The notes beneath the pieces were generated by a model. It ran no database searches. It was not told the DNA's origin and worked only from the letters and a program-made list of their open reading frames with translations. From Rhea pennata (Eukaryota; Chordata; Aves; Rheiformes; Rheidae): a DNA stretch of 64,000 nucleotides. Shown piece after piece: positions 1 through 28,686 of the stretch (position 1 is the stretch's first letter; every line of letters begins with the position of its first letter). The translations under genes and the position numbers were made by a program. The stretch is from the NCBI RefSeq assembly GCF_028389875.1, contig NC_084668.1:30052993-30116992 (forward strand), read 5' to 3'.

Positions 1-11128
<11,128 letters not shown>

Positions 11129-11187
11129 TAAAATATCCTAAGTATAAGTAAGTTTATTACTCTTTAAAATATAGTACTTTGTATAAA

Positions 11188-11315
11188 TCTTGGAATCATA
11201 GGATTTCTCAGGTGAGAAGCGACTGTAGTAGGTCTGCAGTCTGGGCTCCTGATGAAAGCAGGGTCAACACTGAATTCAGACCAGGTTGCTTATGGTTTTG
11301 TCCTGTCAGATTGAT
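11188..11315 (-). mobile_element. Old CR1 LINE 3'-end fragment
   Basis: Read on the + strand, TCTTGGAATCATAGGAT is followed by a stretch with GAAAGCAGGGTCAACAC and CAGACCAGGTTGCTTATGG. This matches the reverse complement of the CR1 3' UTR: the terminal ATTCTATGATTCT unit, then the motif around the CTGCTCAAAGCAGGG segment seen in many avian CR1 copies. It is clearly more diverged than the two CR1 copies at 29.4 and 48.0 kb, so it is an older insertion. Limits are approximate. Confidence 0.65.
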
Positions 11316-11613
11316 TAGATATATTACATCTTGATAATTTTATGTGAGAAAATCTATTAACTGGTCCTTAGGTAAGATGAATGAATCCTTTGTGAGAGAA
11401 TAGGTTGGTACTATATAGCCTCTTGATCAAGAAATGAGATTGTAATTACTCAGTTAAAAATTCTGTGCAAAACCCGTTGAGGAAAAAAAAGTGTTAGGAG
11501 GAAGAAAACATAATAAAACAACCTAACAAGAATATACGTGGGATTATAAGTGTCCGTAGAGTACATTATGCTGACTTACCTTGTATTACTTTATTAGGTA
11601 GGTTCTCAATTAA

Positions 11614-16622
<5,009 letters not shown>

Positions 16623-16793
16623 AAAATCAATGAGAATTGCAGTGCTTCACCAGCCAGCTCAGCAGGACAACCCCAAAATGTGACAGATTCTGGGCAGTCC
16701 AGAAATTGCTCAACAGCAACATCAGATTCCCAAGTAGGCAGCGACCGCATTGTGTTGGACTCTGACGCTCAGCCTGCTGCTGCAGGGCCCTGA
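16623..16793 (+). CDS. MFSD6: MFSD6 terminal coding exon
   Basis: Fifty-six codons and a TGA at 16791-16793, in phase 0 from the preceding exon. The peptide starts KINENCSASPASSAG and is Ser/Gln/Asn-rich, ending with DSDAQPAAAGP. This extreme C-terminus is poorly conserved in the family, so identity rests on the splice phase, the strong CTCTCTTTAG acceptor and position rather than on residue matches. Confidence 0.85.
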   Translation, partial: KINENCSASPASSAGQPQNVTDSGQSRNCSTATSDSQVGSDRIVLDSDAQPAAAGP

Positions 16794-18815
16794 GATAAGT
16801 TCATCTTATCAAATCCAGTGCATGGATTTCTGCTTCTTGGCTGGGAAATGCTGGAGTAGGAGCTCAAAAGTAGGACTTCCTTCATCTGAACAATCATAAT
16901 GTGATGCAGTGCAAGCTTTTAACTATATAAAGAACATTCATATGACTACACAGAGCAACATGAGCTGGGAAATCAAAAGTTTGGAAGGCTTGAGGGAAGT
17001 GATGCAACTGGATCTATTTGTAGGAAGAATTATTGGCTGCTTTGCTAGTTTAGTCAAATGTTAAGAAATTTCTCTGCAATCTATAGAAAAAAGGAGTTCA
17101 CATTTCACTTGCTCAGGCACAGAGTGTCTGACTTGGTCAGCTAATTTATTATTTTTTTCTTTTGATTTGTTCATAAGACAAAGGGACTTTTTAGGAGAGA
17201 AGCTGAGTTTCCTTGCATAGTCTATTAGAATATATCAGGCCCAATAAATATAGGAGCAGCGTGAAACTGTCTCTTTAAAATTTCTCGGAAACAGAACAGC
17301 TTTAGCAAACATATCTTCATATTGTGGTGATGGATTAAATAAAACACACAGCATATCCTTTGATGGAGACATTATCATATTTGAGATACAGGTCTAGTTC
17401 TGCAAAGCAGAGAGATTGAACTGGTGGCATTTTAGTGAAACAAAAAAAATGGAGGAAGGATTCTAAAGAAGCTCTGGGTTTGTAGCTCTCAGTTGGGGTA
17501 TATATTGTGTGTGTTTGGGTAACTTTAGGTTTGATGTTATAGCAAGACAGCAATCTGACCAAGATTGCACAAGCTGAGGTTGATCAAGGTTTTCAAGGGA
17601 CACACTGACTTTATTTTTTATTTCATCATTTATGTACTGATTTATTTAATGAAGTGTTGTTACTGTGGTTATTTATTAAGAAAACAGCAAGCTTTAAGTG
17701 CCTAGGGAAGGTGGGGGGGGCAGGGATGAATTACCTAGAAATCTTAATGATTAGGATTTTGCGGAGTGTGTAGGGGAACTGTTGATGCAAAAGTCAAGTA
17801 ACATGAGAGAATCTCAGGAGGAAGGAAATGTAGCTAAATAGCAGTATGTTTAGAAAATTGCTTTGCCCAATGTCAAAATACTGGAAGATTTCTGAATTAT
17901 GCTTTATCATGCTTTTCAATGTTAATTGTGGCCAGCTCAGTTGCTGGTGCACAGTGTAAATTGCTGCTGAAAGGAAAACTCTTGGGCTCAAGGTAGGAGT
18001 CTGTGGGGTTAGGGAGCATAAGTGTTTTAGGCCACTTGCTTACATTAAGAGCTTGATCTTGAGAGATGCTGAGCACTCAGCTTTTACAGGACTGAATAAA
18101 TATTGCTTAGCACTCCTTGAGGTCAGGCATATGTGACAGGCCTTCCATGGGGAAGGTGTGTGCTGTTGGACTGTACAGCCTGTGCAATGATCCAGGCGCA
18201 AGCTTCACAGGAGCACAGAGTTAGGGGAGAAGAAGGTAGCAGCAGCTCAGAAGCAAAGGGGATATGCAGTTTTCATCCACTTTGAAAGCCAGTTAGCTTG
18301 ACTGAAGGGTCTCCCATGGCTGTGCTTTAGCTCTGCTTTTAGTACAACCCATGTTCTGGTGCCTGGGACCAATACCATAGGAAATAAAAAGAAACATCGA
18401 TAACTAGCCACTAGTTACTTTTTTTGCACTTGAACTTAAATGTACTGTATGTAATCCTCATGACTTGTTTAAGTGTCCTTTAAAATCAGAAATGTATTTA
18501 TTGTATGTTTGTATAACTTGGGAGAGAACTAGACAACTGAACAGGTGACAGGACAGAAGAATGCTAAGAATCATCCATTTGTGGAGTTCATGCTACATGG
18601 CGTTACCTCAGCTTCTACTGCATAGCACCTGGATTGTGAGGTGAAGAGCTTCTACACTGTGTTTACACTTCAGAATTGTTTATTTGAAATGCCTGCTCTT
18701 TTTGGAAATGTACAGTCATTCTGTGTTGCAAGATAGACATGTACACCTGGGTTTTGATATTTGTGAAATTGTAAAAACTGTGGTAAGAAATATAAAGTAT
18801 CCATAATGTATTTAA
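16794..18815 (+). other. MFSD6: MFSD6 3' UTR (candidate)
   Basis: The roughly 2 kb after the stop has no long open frame. Canonical AATAAA hexamers on this strand lie at 17243-17248, 17338-17343, 18095-18100 and 18383-18388. An overlapping AATATA/TATAAA variant lies at 18789-18796, followed by T-rich sequence. Any of these could be used. The most distal was taken as the end because the sequence up to it looks like one uninterrupted untranslated region. That is inference; transcript data would decide. Confidence 0.5.
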
Positions 18816-19660
18816 TAGTATCAATCTGAACTCTTATTCCATTTGTTCATTTTATGGCACCAGCAGCGAACATAATCACCTGAATCGAAAATAATTAAAT
18901 TGTAATTACTTTTGTAAGGTACATGAAGGATAGTTAACCTAGAACCTGGGAGCTACTATCTGGTACGGTGTTAAAAACCGTTAAGGTGATAAAATGTGAC
19001 TGTAGGCACAAACTGCCTTTTGTGGGGTGAGGTGAATCTAAGGGGTGCACATCTAAATGCACCGTAAACAGGCTGATAGGAGAGTGGGCAAATTCTTCTC
19101 AGGACATGAGTGAAAGTAAAAGCTGAATTAAGTTTGTCTTCTAGCAAGATAGGAAAAAGAGGCCGCTAAATGCTGGTATGGAAAAACTTCCCATTTCTAT
19201 TTCTGATTAACTAAATATGTTTGCACTAATACATCTGTTCTATACTGCAGCACATTTGCCTGGAATTTATTTTTTATTTTAGGTGTAGGGAAGTTCAGTT
19301 TTTACTATTTCAACTGCTTAACTTGTGTGCGTACAAAAGTCATGAAAGAGAAATCTTAGGGAAAGTTTTGTTCCCACGTGTATAACTACCAGACCTCACT
19401 TACAATCTTACAATTTTGGCTTTGTTGTGGTTTGGATCTGCTACAAATGGAGAATGAGTAAAGCAAATTCCTGCAGGCAGATGCATTTGGGGTAGAGGAC
19501 CCACTCCATTTGAGGCAACCACAGCCAATATACAGCTGCTGTTCAAATCTGCTGTGATGCAGAAGACTTAAGTACATGAACACATGTATTCATTTACTTG
19601 GCTCCTTTTTGTTAGGTGCCCTACTGTTCTGAACAGAGTAAATACATAAGGGGGGTGACC
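18816..19660. other. Spacer between convergent MFSD6 and NEMP2
   Basis: About 0.8 kb between the inferred 3' ends of the two convergent genes. I see no gene, repeat or clear regulatory motif. The exact width depends on poly(A) site use on both sides. Confidence 0.4.
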
Positions 19661-19679
19661 ACACAGTTGAAAAAATACT

Positions 19680-19685
19680 TTTATT
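19680..19685 (-). promoter_or_regulatory. NEMP2: Distal NEMP2 poly(A) signal (AATAAA)
   Basis: TTTATT on the + strand is AATAAA on the NEMP2 strand, roughly 3.1 kb after the stop codon. Use of this site is inferred. Confidence 0.4.
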
Positions 19686-20543
19686 TAAAAATCCTGAATG
19701 CAAAAGACAGTACATCAAGTATGTTGCACCACGAATGCAAAATAAATATGCAGTTTTAACTTTTTTTAAACACTGTGAAATAGAAAATAAATGTAATTAA
19801 TCCTTCGTTAAGGAAGAAACACTTCTCTAATGGATAAGGCACTGGATTAACATCTAGACTCTGTTCACAGATGTTCTGGATGAACACTACAAAGCACTTA
19901 ATAATTGTGTTTCAGTAAATCTGTGTAATCTCCATATATCATAGGAGCACTGTACAAGTAAACTCACTGTTGGTAAAGGCCTCAAATGGCAGCAATCAGT
20001 TTTGTTGGGTTTTGTTTATGAAATGCTTCGAATATTGAAACAAACATGGGAAGATTTTTAAGGTCAGTATCAGCATTCTTAGCTATTCACTAAAGTTCTT
20101 ATCTTTCTCAATATGTTGCTATACTTCTTTTGGATGTGCTTAGTAGTTGCTGTAGTCTGGATAGCATTTACCCATCTCTGGTAAATGACAGGCTTTGTAA
20201 CTATGTAAAACTTGGGTGGTGGTCTTTCCACTTTAGAGTAGGTGTACCTGATATTTTTCTTAAAAAAAAAAATAGTAAGAGGAAAAGAGTCCAAAAAATT
20301 GCATAGTTTGTTTGGGCTTTTTCATTTAGCGTATCATATAGCCAAATAATACATGAAGATTATATGTTACCTATTGTGTATAAATGCATACTATATGTAT
20401 CTATGGAAGGACAGTCATCACCAACTCAGTAAAAAGAGAAAGTCCAGAGAGACTGTGTGGGTTTAAGCTAGGACAAAATCTGATTCTCCTCCTTGGCCTC
20501 CGATCTCATGATCAGCAGTTTTTAGCTAGTTAAGAAATATACT

Positions 20544-20594
20544 GAAATATGCTTTATAACATGGAAGAAATATGCTTTATAACATGGAAGAAAT
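20544..20594. repeat. Perfect 23-bp tandem duplication
   Basis: The unit GAAATATGCTTTATAACATG followed by GAA occurs twice head to tail without mismatch, at 20544-20566 and 20567-20589. A partial third unit, GAAAT, follows. It lies in the proposed NEMP2 3' UTR. Perfect identity suggests a recent slippage or duplication event. Confidence 0.9.
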
Positions 20595-22760
20595 AGATTT
20601 AAAATTAAGACATCTCTGCAAGAATCCCTTTCTGATTAATTTTGTAATTGTTTTTTGAGTATCTCATTTTCACAGGGGCAACACATGGAAAGATGAAATA
20701 AATCTTCAGTCTACTAAGATCATTGTTCCAGTGGGGGAGTTTCTATCCTTCTTTCAAACCATCAAAGGTAATGGGGCTCCCTCAGTTTTCAGAACAACTA
20801 ATACTTCTAACTTCTTGCCAGTGACAGAACCCACCCAGTCAAACCAGACTGATGGAATACAGATGGCAATATAACTGTGAATTGAGCAGCAGCTTCTCTT
20901 AGAGGTGACTGGAATGTCTCTTGCTGCCCATGGCCTTGCTGAGTAGAATACTATTGTTCTATCTATTTTTGAATATTATTGGCTTACAAGTGAACGTTTT
21001 TGATCACAGACCTGACAGGGCTTCTCTCCCCTAAACATGCTATAGACTGTGCATGTGTATTTCTAAATGTATGGCACAAAAAGGTGTTAAGGTTCTTCTC
21101 ACTATAAAATGAAAAGTTCTTTTTAAAATAAAGCTACCTCAAAATGATACAAAGGAGGAAGAATGATCTAAGTGATGCTTATAAGCATTCAATCTGAGTC
21201 ATGTTTTGTATAGAGGAGCTCTTGGAATGTGGTAAGGTGGTAGTTTTTAGGACTTTAACTGGAGGTAACAGATTTTCTCCCTTGTCCAGACATGCACGAG
21301 AAATCAGATAGCCATGCACCACTGCAATGGTGCTGCATCAGTAGGTGTGCTACAAAGAAAAGGTATTCCTTTCAAAGAAGATGCATTTTGGTCTGAAATG
21401 CCCTTCTGGAGAGTAAACTGCTTCCCACCACTGGCAGTTCCTGGAGGGCTTGTAAGAGAAAATTAATGTCTCTTGCTTTCTGAAGTTTGGAGACAATAAA
21501 AGCGAACCAGCAAGGGTGAAGACAGAGGAATATATGGAAAGCCTGAAGAACAAAGGAAGAAAATGACCCCTGTAGACAGACGAACTGAGGTAAGATGATA
21601 TATCCCCTAGGCTAGTATTGTATAATACCTAAGCTGTAAGAGACATGATGAAGTTCTCCGCCTTTTCTTTATTCTCCTCACACACATACCTTCTGTTGCA
21701 AGTCCCAAAGAAGGGGCTAAGAAGAAGAGGGAAGAGTCAGGTATTTCTCCCTCCTTGTTTTGTCAAGAATGTTTTTTTCTTTTTTCCTTTTTATTGAATG
21801 AGCTAACCACTGAATACTCTGAAGATAGTGGGGCTGTATGTGGGTCATTCCCAATTACATGGTCTGGCCATCAGTCTGGCCTCACTGACAGCAGTTCTTC
21901 TAAGCAGCTGAAACATCCTCAGGCTTTGTTACCTTCCCTGGGCTGTTCAGAGGGCTGGAATGGAGGGCAGTACCCTTGTGAGGTAAGGTGACACAGAAAT
22001 TGAAAGCAATTAGAGAAGAAGACTGAAGAAAAGATGCAGTGGAGGGGACCTGTGGAACAGGGAAGAAGTGTGAAGAAATAAAAATGTAGAAAGAACGAAG
22101 CACAGCATAACTAGAACAGAGACAAAGAACAGAGTAATACAAGCAGAGGGATGAAGTCAGGTAGGGTTCCAAAGAGCAGCTTAAAATTAATGTGGGAGGC
22201 CAAAAATGGAGCTAAAAAAGCAAGCCTAGCCAGAAGAGCAAACAAAGCATGTTCAGCTGTGTTAACTTTCTCTGGATCTTTAGCACTGAGAAGCTGCATG
22301 AATAATAGAACTGGCTTATCAGCATACTATCAGCATTATACAATTTGTTAACAAGTAGGGCCCTTGGTAAAAGTAGAGCATTAATAATGATTTCCCCTTC
22401 TTCTACTGTGCAGCACAGAGGACTTAACAATGAAATGGAGCAAAACAGATTCTGTCTTTTCAAGAGGTAGTGTCCTTGGGGAAACAAAGCGTGGTACAGG
22501 CTGCTGCCAGTACTTGCTTTGGAAATAAGCAATGTTTATTTCTGCAGCTAAAGTACTAATAGCATGAGAATCCTCTTCACTTGAAAAGCCTATATGACTT
22601 TCTTCTGTTGCTCTAATCAGACACATCAGTGATAAAAGAGAATCTTTCAAAGATGCTTGCTTGTTCCCTGGCATCTATAAGAAATCACTGAGAGTGAGTT
22701 CTTGGTCTGTAGCCTTCCTTTCTAGGAAGAATGTCTCCTTTTTAGGGTATTTTCCAAAGC

Positions 22761-22986
22761 TCAGCAGAACTCAGTACCATATGGAAATGAAATTTGTTCA
22801 TTTTCACTTTCATCCTCATCATTTTCTTCTTCATAGATGGAGTTGGATGGTTCACCCTGCTCTGATTCTACCCTTGTGTCAAAGAGCTGCTGTTCCAGGA
22901 AGACGCTTCCAATGCCATAATCCTCATCATGTGCCTTCGTTTCTGCAGATGAGACATGGGGAGATCCCAGAACAAAACCTGCAAAC
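22761..22986 (-). CDS. NEMP2: NEMP2 exon 9 (acidic C-terminus and stop)
   Basis: This 226-bp coding part begins with one base completing Arg384 and ends TGA at 22763-22761. It encodes FAGFVLGSPHVSSAE, then HDEDYGIGSVFLEQQ, which aligns with the NEMP1 segment EQEYGLGSI. The acidic IYEEENDEDESENEQ and a short end, FPYGTEFC, follow. The acceptor reads CTGGCAG on the - strand. The acidic C-terminal block is typical of the family's nucleoplasmic tail. Confidence 0.9.
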
Positions 22987-25195
22987 CTGCCAGATTTTTT
23001 AAAGAGAAGTGATCAGTTGGGAAGCAAAAATACACTGTAAATGCAGGAAATACTGCCAGTTAAACACAGAGGTTGTGAGGGCATATTCATGTGCAGTACA
23101 GGGAAATCATAGCATAAGCTAGGGAGTCACGCACAATAGAGTCAATAGCAAAGAATGGTAGCAACTCTGAACACGTCTCATTGTTTTCCCATATCTTCTT
23201 TCTGTCTCCATTCTTTTCTAAATAAGTAACTTTTGCTCTTCTAGAAGCCATCTGCAAGATCTTGTGACTAAGCAAGAAGATCTGACTTTGAAATCTCACC
23301 TTGTCAGTGCTCATGGGGTAATCCAGAGTAAGAAACTGTCCCTCTCCTGTACTTAGGTGAATGGTACTTTAACTTCCAAAATTAAAATTAACAGTGTATT
23401 TGAGATTAAAGGCTGTAAGAATTCAGGTAAGCTGGCATTCTGTTAATGAAGGCAAAAGGGTAAAACCTTAACGCTCCCACATTCCTGTGCGATCACCTTG
23501 CTTCTGATGCCAAATACTCTGGGCAAGCTGAGGCAAAGTTTCGTGGAAGAATTTCTGCTTTTGGTGACTGCAGACTGGGAATTCTGCAACTGTTCCAAGT
23601 AAATGCCAAACTAGAGACTTTGCAGAACAAAGCATGAACTTAACACTGTCTCTACATTTCAGTTTGCAATAAATCGTATTTTCAGTGGACAACTGTATTG
23701 AAAATACAGTCAGAATGGCGCTGGAGGTTTCTGGCAAATGCACAGAAACAGATGGCAGTTCTGACACCTGGGTAAGTGTCAACAGCATCAGAGAAATGTA
23801 AGGAAAAGGAACTGCAGCTGTATTTTACCTTCTGGTAAACTGATCAATAATTTACATTTTAGATTCAACATTTCTCTGAGATGAATGTGTTACCTCACTC
23901 TTCTTCATAGCATCACTAGCCTATACAGAGAAAGGTGTTGGACTCGCTCCATTTTCCAAGTTTGCTTTGTGTTGAATTATCTTCAGATAGTTAATGAAAG
24001 CTTGAAGAGATACTCAAATTTTAATTAGATCTCTGCTGGTTCTCATTGTTTTTGTATTTTTATGGTGAATAATTTGTAATAAGATTAATTAAATGAACTA
24101 AAATAAAGAACAATATTAACTAAACTGACAAATAGTATTAACTAATTAACCAGAGAATACATATCTCAATTGCTTGCTTTGTGCATTTGGCATGTTTGCT
24201 TGGTTGGTTTTTTTACAAAACTGAAGTTGAATTTTCCCTTTTTATATCTTTTAGTAATGTTACAGAATGCAAGTAGCTTCAAAAATAAGATAGTTTAACA
24301 GGAAATACATAAACAGTGGCAGGGGGGCTGTATGTGTGTCCATCCAAGGAAGATGGAGCTTCTGAAACTAGTTTTAAATTTATACTAATTAAATGCCAAG
24401 CTGATGGTGGCTCCTTTGAATTTGTGACAATTGGTTCTGGGGTAATAGCCAAGTCTTGCTTGGCTGGCTAATGTGTGAAACTCTGCTCCTAAAAGTTCTG
24501 ATACTGAAAAAAGTACACATCGACTTTTATTTTCTACAAGCTTTTTCTTTTTCTTTTTTTTTTTTTCCGCCTTTCAGACCCTTCACAACTCTTACTTGTC
24601 TTAAATTTGTCTCTTGAGCTGTATCTGGAGCAGCTCTTCTCTTCATTATACTTCCTAGGTGCAGATATTGCTGTTTACATAGTATTCTTACTCTTAGATA
24701 CTGGTTGATACTTTAAGCAATAGGTTTCCTTAGCTGTGTTGGCTTGCAGTAAGTTAAATACTGGTAACGTTTGAGCAAGTTATCATCAACCTGCCCCAAT
24801 TTTACAGAACATACCAGTATTGCTCCTAAAGCTACAGAAATAAGAGGGCATTTCACTGTTAGCCCCCTGGGTCACTAGGTAGGAACTTGCAGAGCCATTA
24901 CAGGGAGCGTATAAGGTTTGAGGATAGCTGCCATTACTATGAATTAGCTTTGAACCTCTGCAAACTCTCCAAATTTTATGGTCAGAGGGGGAACAAAAAT
25001 TAAGTATATCACCAACAAGTAATACCACAGTGCCTGTGATCTGTAGCAGGATTACCTAAGTAGATAAAGCTAATTCCAAGTCTAACTGTATGTAAGATAA
25101 ACTCACCTGGAACAATGCTTGAAGTAGCATTTGGATCTGCTGTGCTAGTGCCCATACAATACAGTTACTGTTTTAGAAAAGCCAGACTTTCTTAC
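22987..25195 (-). other. NEMP2: NEMP2 intron 8
   Basis: About 2.2 kb, GTAAGA to CTGGCAG on the - strand. A pyrimidine-rich tract (T/C) lies near 24540-24566. No exon or clear mobile element was recognised. Confidence 0.8.
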
Positions 25196-25372
25196 CTATG
25201 GGGAGACTGGAGTTTGGATACTGCTAGCCATGATGGGAATTCAGGGTTCCTGCAGAATGAACGTAGCTCCTCCAGAGCTCTGACAGTTTCTGTTTCACCT
25301 TGTTCTCTATATTCTTCTTCAGTGAGGTATCTAATCAGTAACTTTTGTGATTTAAAGTAGTTCTTCATTTTT
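25196..25372 (-). CDS. NEMP2: NEMP2 exon 8 (conserved nucleoplasmic tail)
   Basis: This 177-bp exon, phase 2 in and phase 2 out, encodes [15 protein letters not shown], then [20 protein letters not shown] and [13 protein letters not shown], ending KLQSPHR. The corresponding NEMP1 segment, as I recall it, contains LLTEEEYRIQGEVETRKALE and KTVSRIQSPKRFADF, so the match is unmistakable. In NEMP1 this C-terminal region is implicated in Ran binding. Acceptor TTTTATTTTAG, donor CATAG|GTAAGA on the - strand. Confidence 0.95.
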
Positions 25373-27828
25373 CTAAAATAAAATGAAAACAATTAGTATT
25401 TCTAATGTCTTCTGGCATATATTTCTGGTGCCACACATGCAGTCCACCTAATTACTGCTCAGTAATAGTAGTACTATTTTTGATACTATCTACTATTAAC
25501 ATGCATTCATCATCTTTTTCCTCTTTGGAGGAAAAGCCACATACTTGTATTAAAATTTTAGGATGATGTTTGTTAGCCTGTTTATTCTAGGTCTCATCCA
25601 AAACTGTAAAATTCTGCAGAAAGATATCCAGTGAGCTTCAACTGAGTTTTGGATCAGGTCCTTCTAAATACTTTATTGTGTATGCATGGACTAAAACCTC
25701 ATAAATATCAAATAGATGGCTGCTTGCTCAGACATTTTTAGGTGCAATATGGAAAATGTGTCTGTGCAGAGACACAGGCTGAATCAAAAGCCAGTTTGCA
25801 TATATAACTTTGAAGATAAGCAATGCTCTAAGTCTGTTATGAGTTGTTCATGTTGTTTACTAGATTGCTTCTATGAAATCTTGCTTTAAATTACACAACT
25901 GAGTAGTCTGAGGCCAAAATGTTTACAATCTGATGTTTTTTTAGCTGCTGCGTAGCAATGTATAATATAATTAGATATCAATTAGAAAGTGTGCCATGTT
26001 CTGTTCCCTTCTGTCGACTGCTTTCAATTTAAATGTTATGATGAGCTAAGATAAGCAAGGGCTGGATGCCCATAAAACTTTCAGCTCTGTATAAAAACAC
26101 CTGCTCCAACCATCAGCGTTCAACTTTCCCTCTTATTTCCCTGTAGGGCAAGAATGAACTGCAGCCCTTGTTTAGGTCAAATAGCAAAGGTCTTGCTGGC
26201 TTAGTGTGATCAGTACTGATCTTAATAACAGATAATAAAAGATTAATTCTTAGTTGTACTGACACATCTGCTGCTCTGAACTATTTATCTTGGTCTCTGT
26301 GTATCTGAAAATGAGTGTGTGTGTGTATATATATACATACACACGTATTTATATATAACGTGCATCTTTCTGTATCTGTGCTCTGAACTGTGCATCTTGG
26401 CCATATTGGGCTCAAAGTTTGGTGCTACTGTTTAATGTTTTCAAAAGACGGGAAAAAAACTTCAAATTTTCCTGCTTTTGAAAAGGCATCCTCATTCCCC
26501 AAGAGAGATTGCAGTGCTATTATTTTCAGCGCTTTTTGGTTCTACAGAAGCATCAAATCATTGAAAAGAAGGGGTCTGTGTGAAGAACAAACCACAGTGT
26601 ATCAGAGTAAAACACACATGTTCTGACTTCTGTCAAATCCTAACCGTATCTTGTTGATTTCAGAGTGAGTTGAGCCTGCTTACACCAGGTAAGCATTGAT
26701 CCTATATGCTGCTGTTGAAACAGTTTGTACTTTTCAGCTGGTGCAATCAGTCTTTGACAAATGACAAATTCTACCTAAAACAACAAAGCTTCAGCCTAAT
26801 CTACACCCAAACATCTAAAAATAATACAAGAGCAAAGCAATATGTTCTTCAAAATTAAACAATGTGTCAAAGACTAAAAAATAAATTAGTATTTGTTTTT
26901 TATTCTTTTGATTATGCCAGTTACAGCCTTTGCCTCTTCTGATTCTTTGAGGTTCAGCAGAAGTTCACAGCCATGGAATAGTCTGAACTAAAGACTCTCT
27001 TAATCAGGATGTCATCACTGAAGGTAACAAGCAGCTGCAAATTGTTGGGGTTTTTCTGTTTGTTTGGTGGGGGTTTTTTAGAATTTTCATTTGTGTGTTT
27101 GTGATAAAACACACTTTAAGATCAGGAAGATCAAATATCTTCCAATAATGTTAACTAAAACACTTAGCAAACTAAGCATTTACTATATTGCAAGTAGTTC
27201 AAATTCCAAATGCCACATTGTATAACAGGGGCTCAAGGAACATGCTGGAATTCTCCACAATGATAACTGCTGCCATGCAGTAAGGGTAGACAAGTACATC
27301 TCTGATAACAACTCTGGAATACTAAAATCAGTGGAAAACATTACTTTGGTGGAACTAGATTTTTAATACTTGAACTCTGCCTGACACTGATAGCCCACTG
27401 ACCTCCGAGAACCATCCATGTTTAACATCAGCTTCCTAGGTAACAGTATACTGCTTTATTGCGCAAGATTCAGTGCGAGTTACCTGTAAATTCTGTATCA
27501 CAACGCATGAAACCAAGATGGTATTGCTGCAGTCTAATCAATCACACAAAAATGTGTTGGTTACCATATGCTGCAGACTAGAAGGTGCTACATTTGTACT
27601 TAAGAGCACAGTCACGTTTCTCCACAGAATAAAATTCATGCTTAGAACTGCCAACTAGAAAGCAATTAAATTCTGTGTCTTATGGATTTAAATGTCTCCT
27701 AATATAGCTTTACATTTGGTAGAACGAACTAGCATTAGAAGCTCATGAATTGTAAAGTTTTTTTCATTATTAACTTCTAATATCTCCTGATGATACAGAG
27801 ATTTGGATATTTACAAATACATACAAAC
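25373..27828 (-). other. NEMP2: NEMP2 intron 7
   Basis: About 2.5 kb between exons 7 and 8. It contains a (TG)n(TA)n microsatellite at 26314-26358. No exon was recognised. Confidence 0.8.
26314..26358. repeat. (TG)n(TA)n(CA)n microsatellite
   Basis: AGTGTGTGTGTGTATATATATA passes into CATACACACGTATTTATATATA, a compound dinucleotide repeat inside NEMP2 intron 7, with the same TG-TA-CA structure as the tract in MFSD6. Confidence 0.85.
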
Positions 27829-28054
27829 CTTCCTATGTGACAAGCAGCACCAAGGGGATAACACAGGCCTTTTGAACAGAGGCTCACTGCTATTACTGCA
27901 TATGCAACTTGTGGTATGGTGACACCGCAATAAATCAAGGCAAAGGCTATTAATTGTAGTGTCCATGTGAAGAAGGTTATGCTCAGTTCACTGGTAAGTG
28001 GTCCATGCTGATAGCAAGTGGCAAAGCTTATAATTCCAACAGCCAAAAAATATC
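27829..28054 (-). CDS. NEMP2: NEMP2 exon 7 (membrane helices)
   Basis: This 226-bp exon starts by completing Gly250 and ends with two bases of Arg325. It encodes YFLAVGIISFATCYQHGPL, then SITFFTWTLQLIAFA, LIYCGVTIPQ and VAYAVIAVSLCSKGL. The order of hydrophobic helices and the motif I-x-I/T-P-Q/H after the second helix match NEMP1/2. Acceptor TTTCCTGTTTCCACAG, donor GGAAG|GTTTGT. Confidence 0.95.
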
Positions 28055-28686
28055 CTGTGGAAACAGGAAAGAATCACATAGAGAAAAAGGTGTAAGCTAT
28101 CTACATATGCTTTAGTAGGCTGGTTGACAAAGTATAGCCTGCTGTTTATTGTGTTGCCCTATAGGTACATGAGACGTACCTTTTATTTTAAATATGTTTT
28201 GTATTTAAAATGTGTGCAAAAAGTTCACAGGTGACGTAAGAACAGCCTTTAGCTAACGCTCTGAGTCGCACAAGAATCCTTTCATGAGAGAATGTCAAAG
28301 CAGGTGCCAAATCAGCAGGTTTGTCAGCCCCTGCAGCCACATCCAATTATCAATTTGTGCATCCACATTTCCCAGTGCCAGCAAAATGCAAGCCTGTCCA
28401 GCTAACCTTTTGCTGTCATGGGGAGAGTATGAAATGACAAATTAATGAAGAAATAATACAGACAAAATCTGCTTTTAAAGTTGCTACTGGCCCACTACAG
28501 TTGATGAAGAGTAAATGATCATTTGAGTGGATTAGGAACCTTCAGAATATTCCAACATCTCTAGCTCAGGAGAAAAAAAAGTAAATAATAAATGTGAGCC
28601 ATTTTTTATGGGCAGGTGTTAATCTGACCATTAAATCAACACAAAATATGCAGTGCATTTTCTGATTATTCTGATCAGTCTCTTAC
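28055..28686 (-). other. NEMP2: NEMP2 intron 6
   Basis: About 0.6 kb, GTAAGA to TTCCACAG on the - strand. Nothing recognisable inside. Confidence 0.85.

Larger units (their letters stand above)
19661..22760 (-). other. NEMP2: NEMP2 3' UTR (candidate)
   Basis: Downstream of the NEMP2 stop (reading leftward) there is no conserved coding frame. Poly(A) signals on the - strand (TTTATT on the + strand) are at 22535-22540, 21790-21795, 21668-21673 and 19680-19685. The nearest would give a UTR of about 0.2 kb, the farthest about 3 kb. Sequence near the distal site is A/T-rich and resembles a UTR end, so the long form is proposed. This is inference. Confidence 0.45.
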
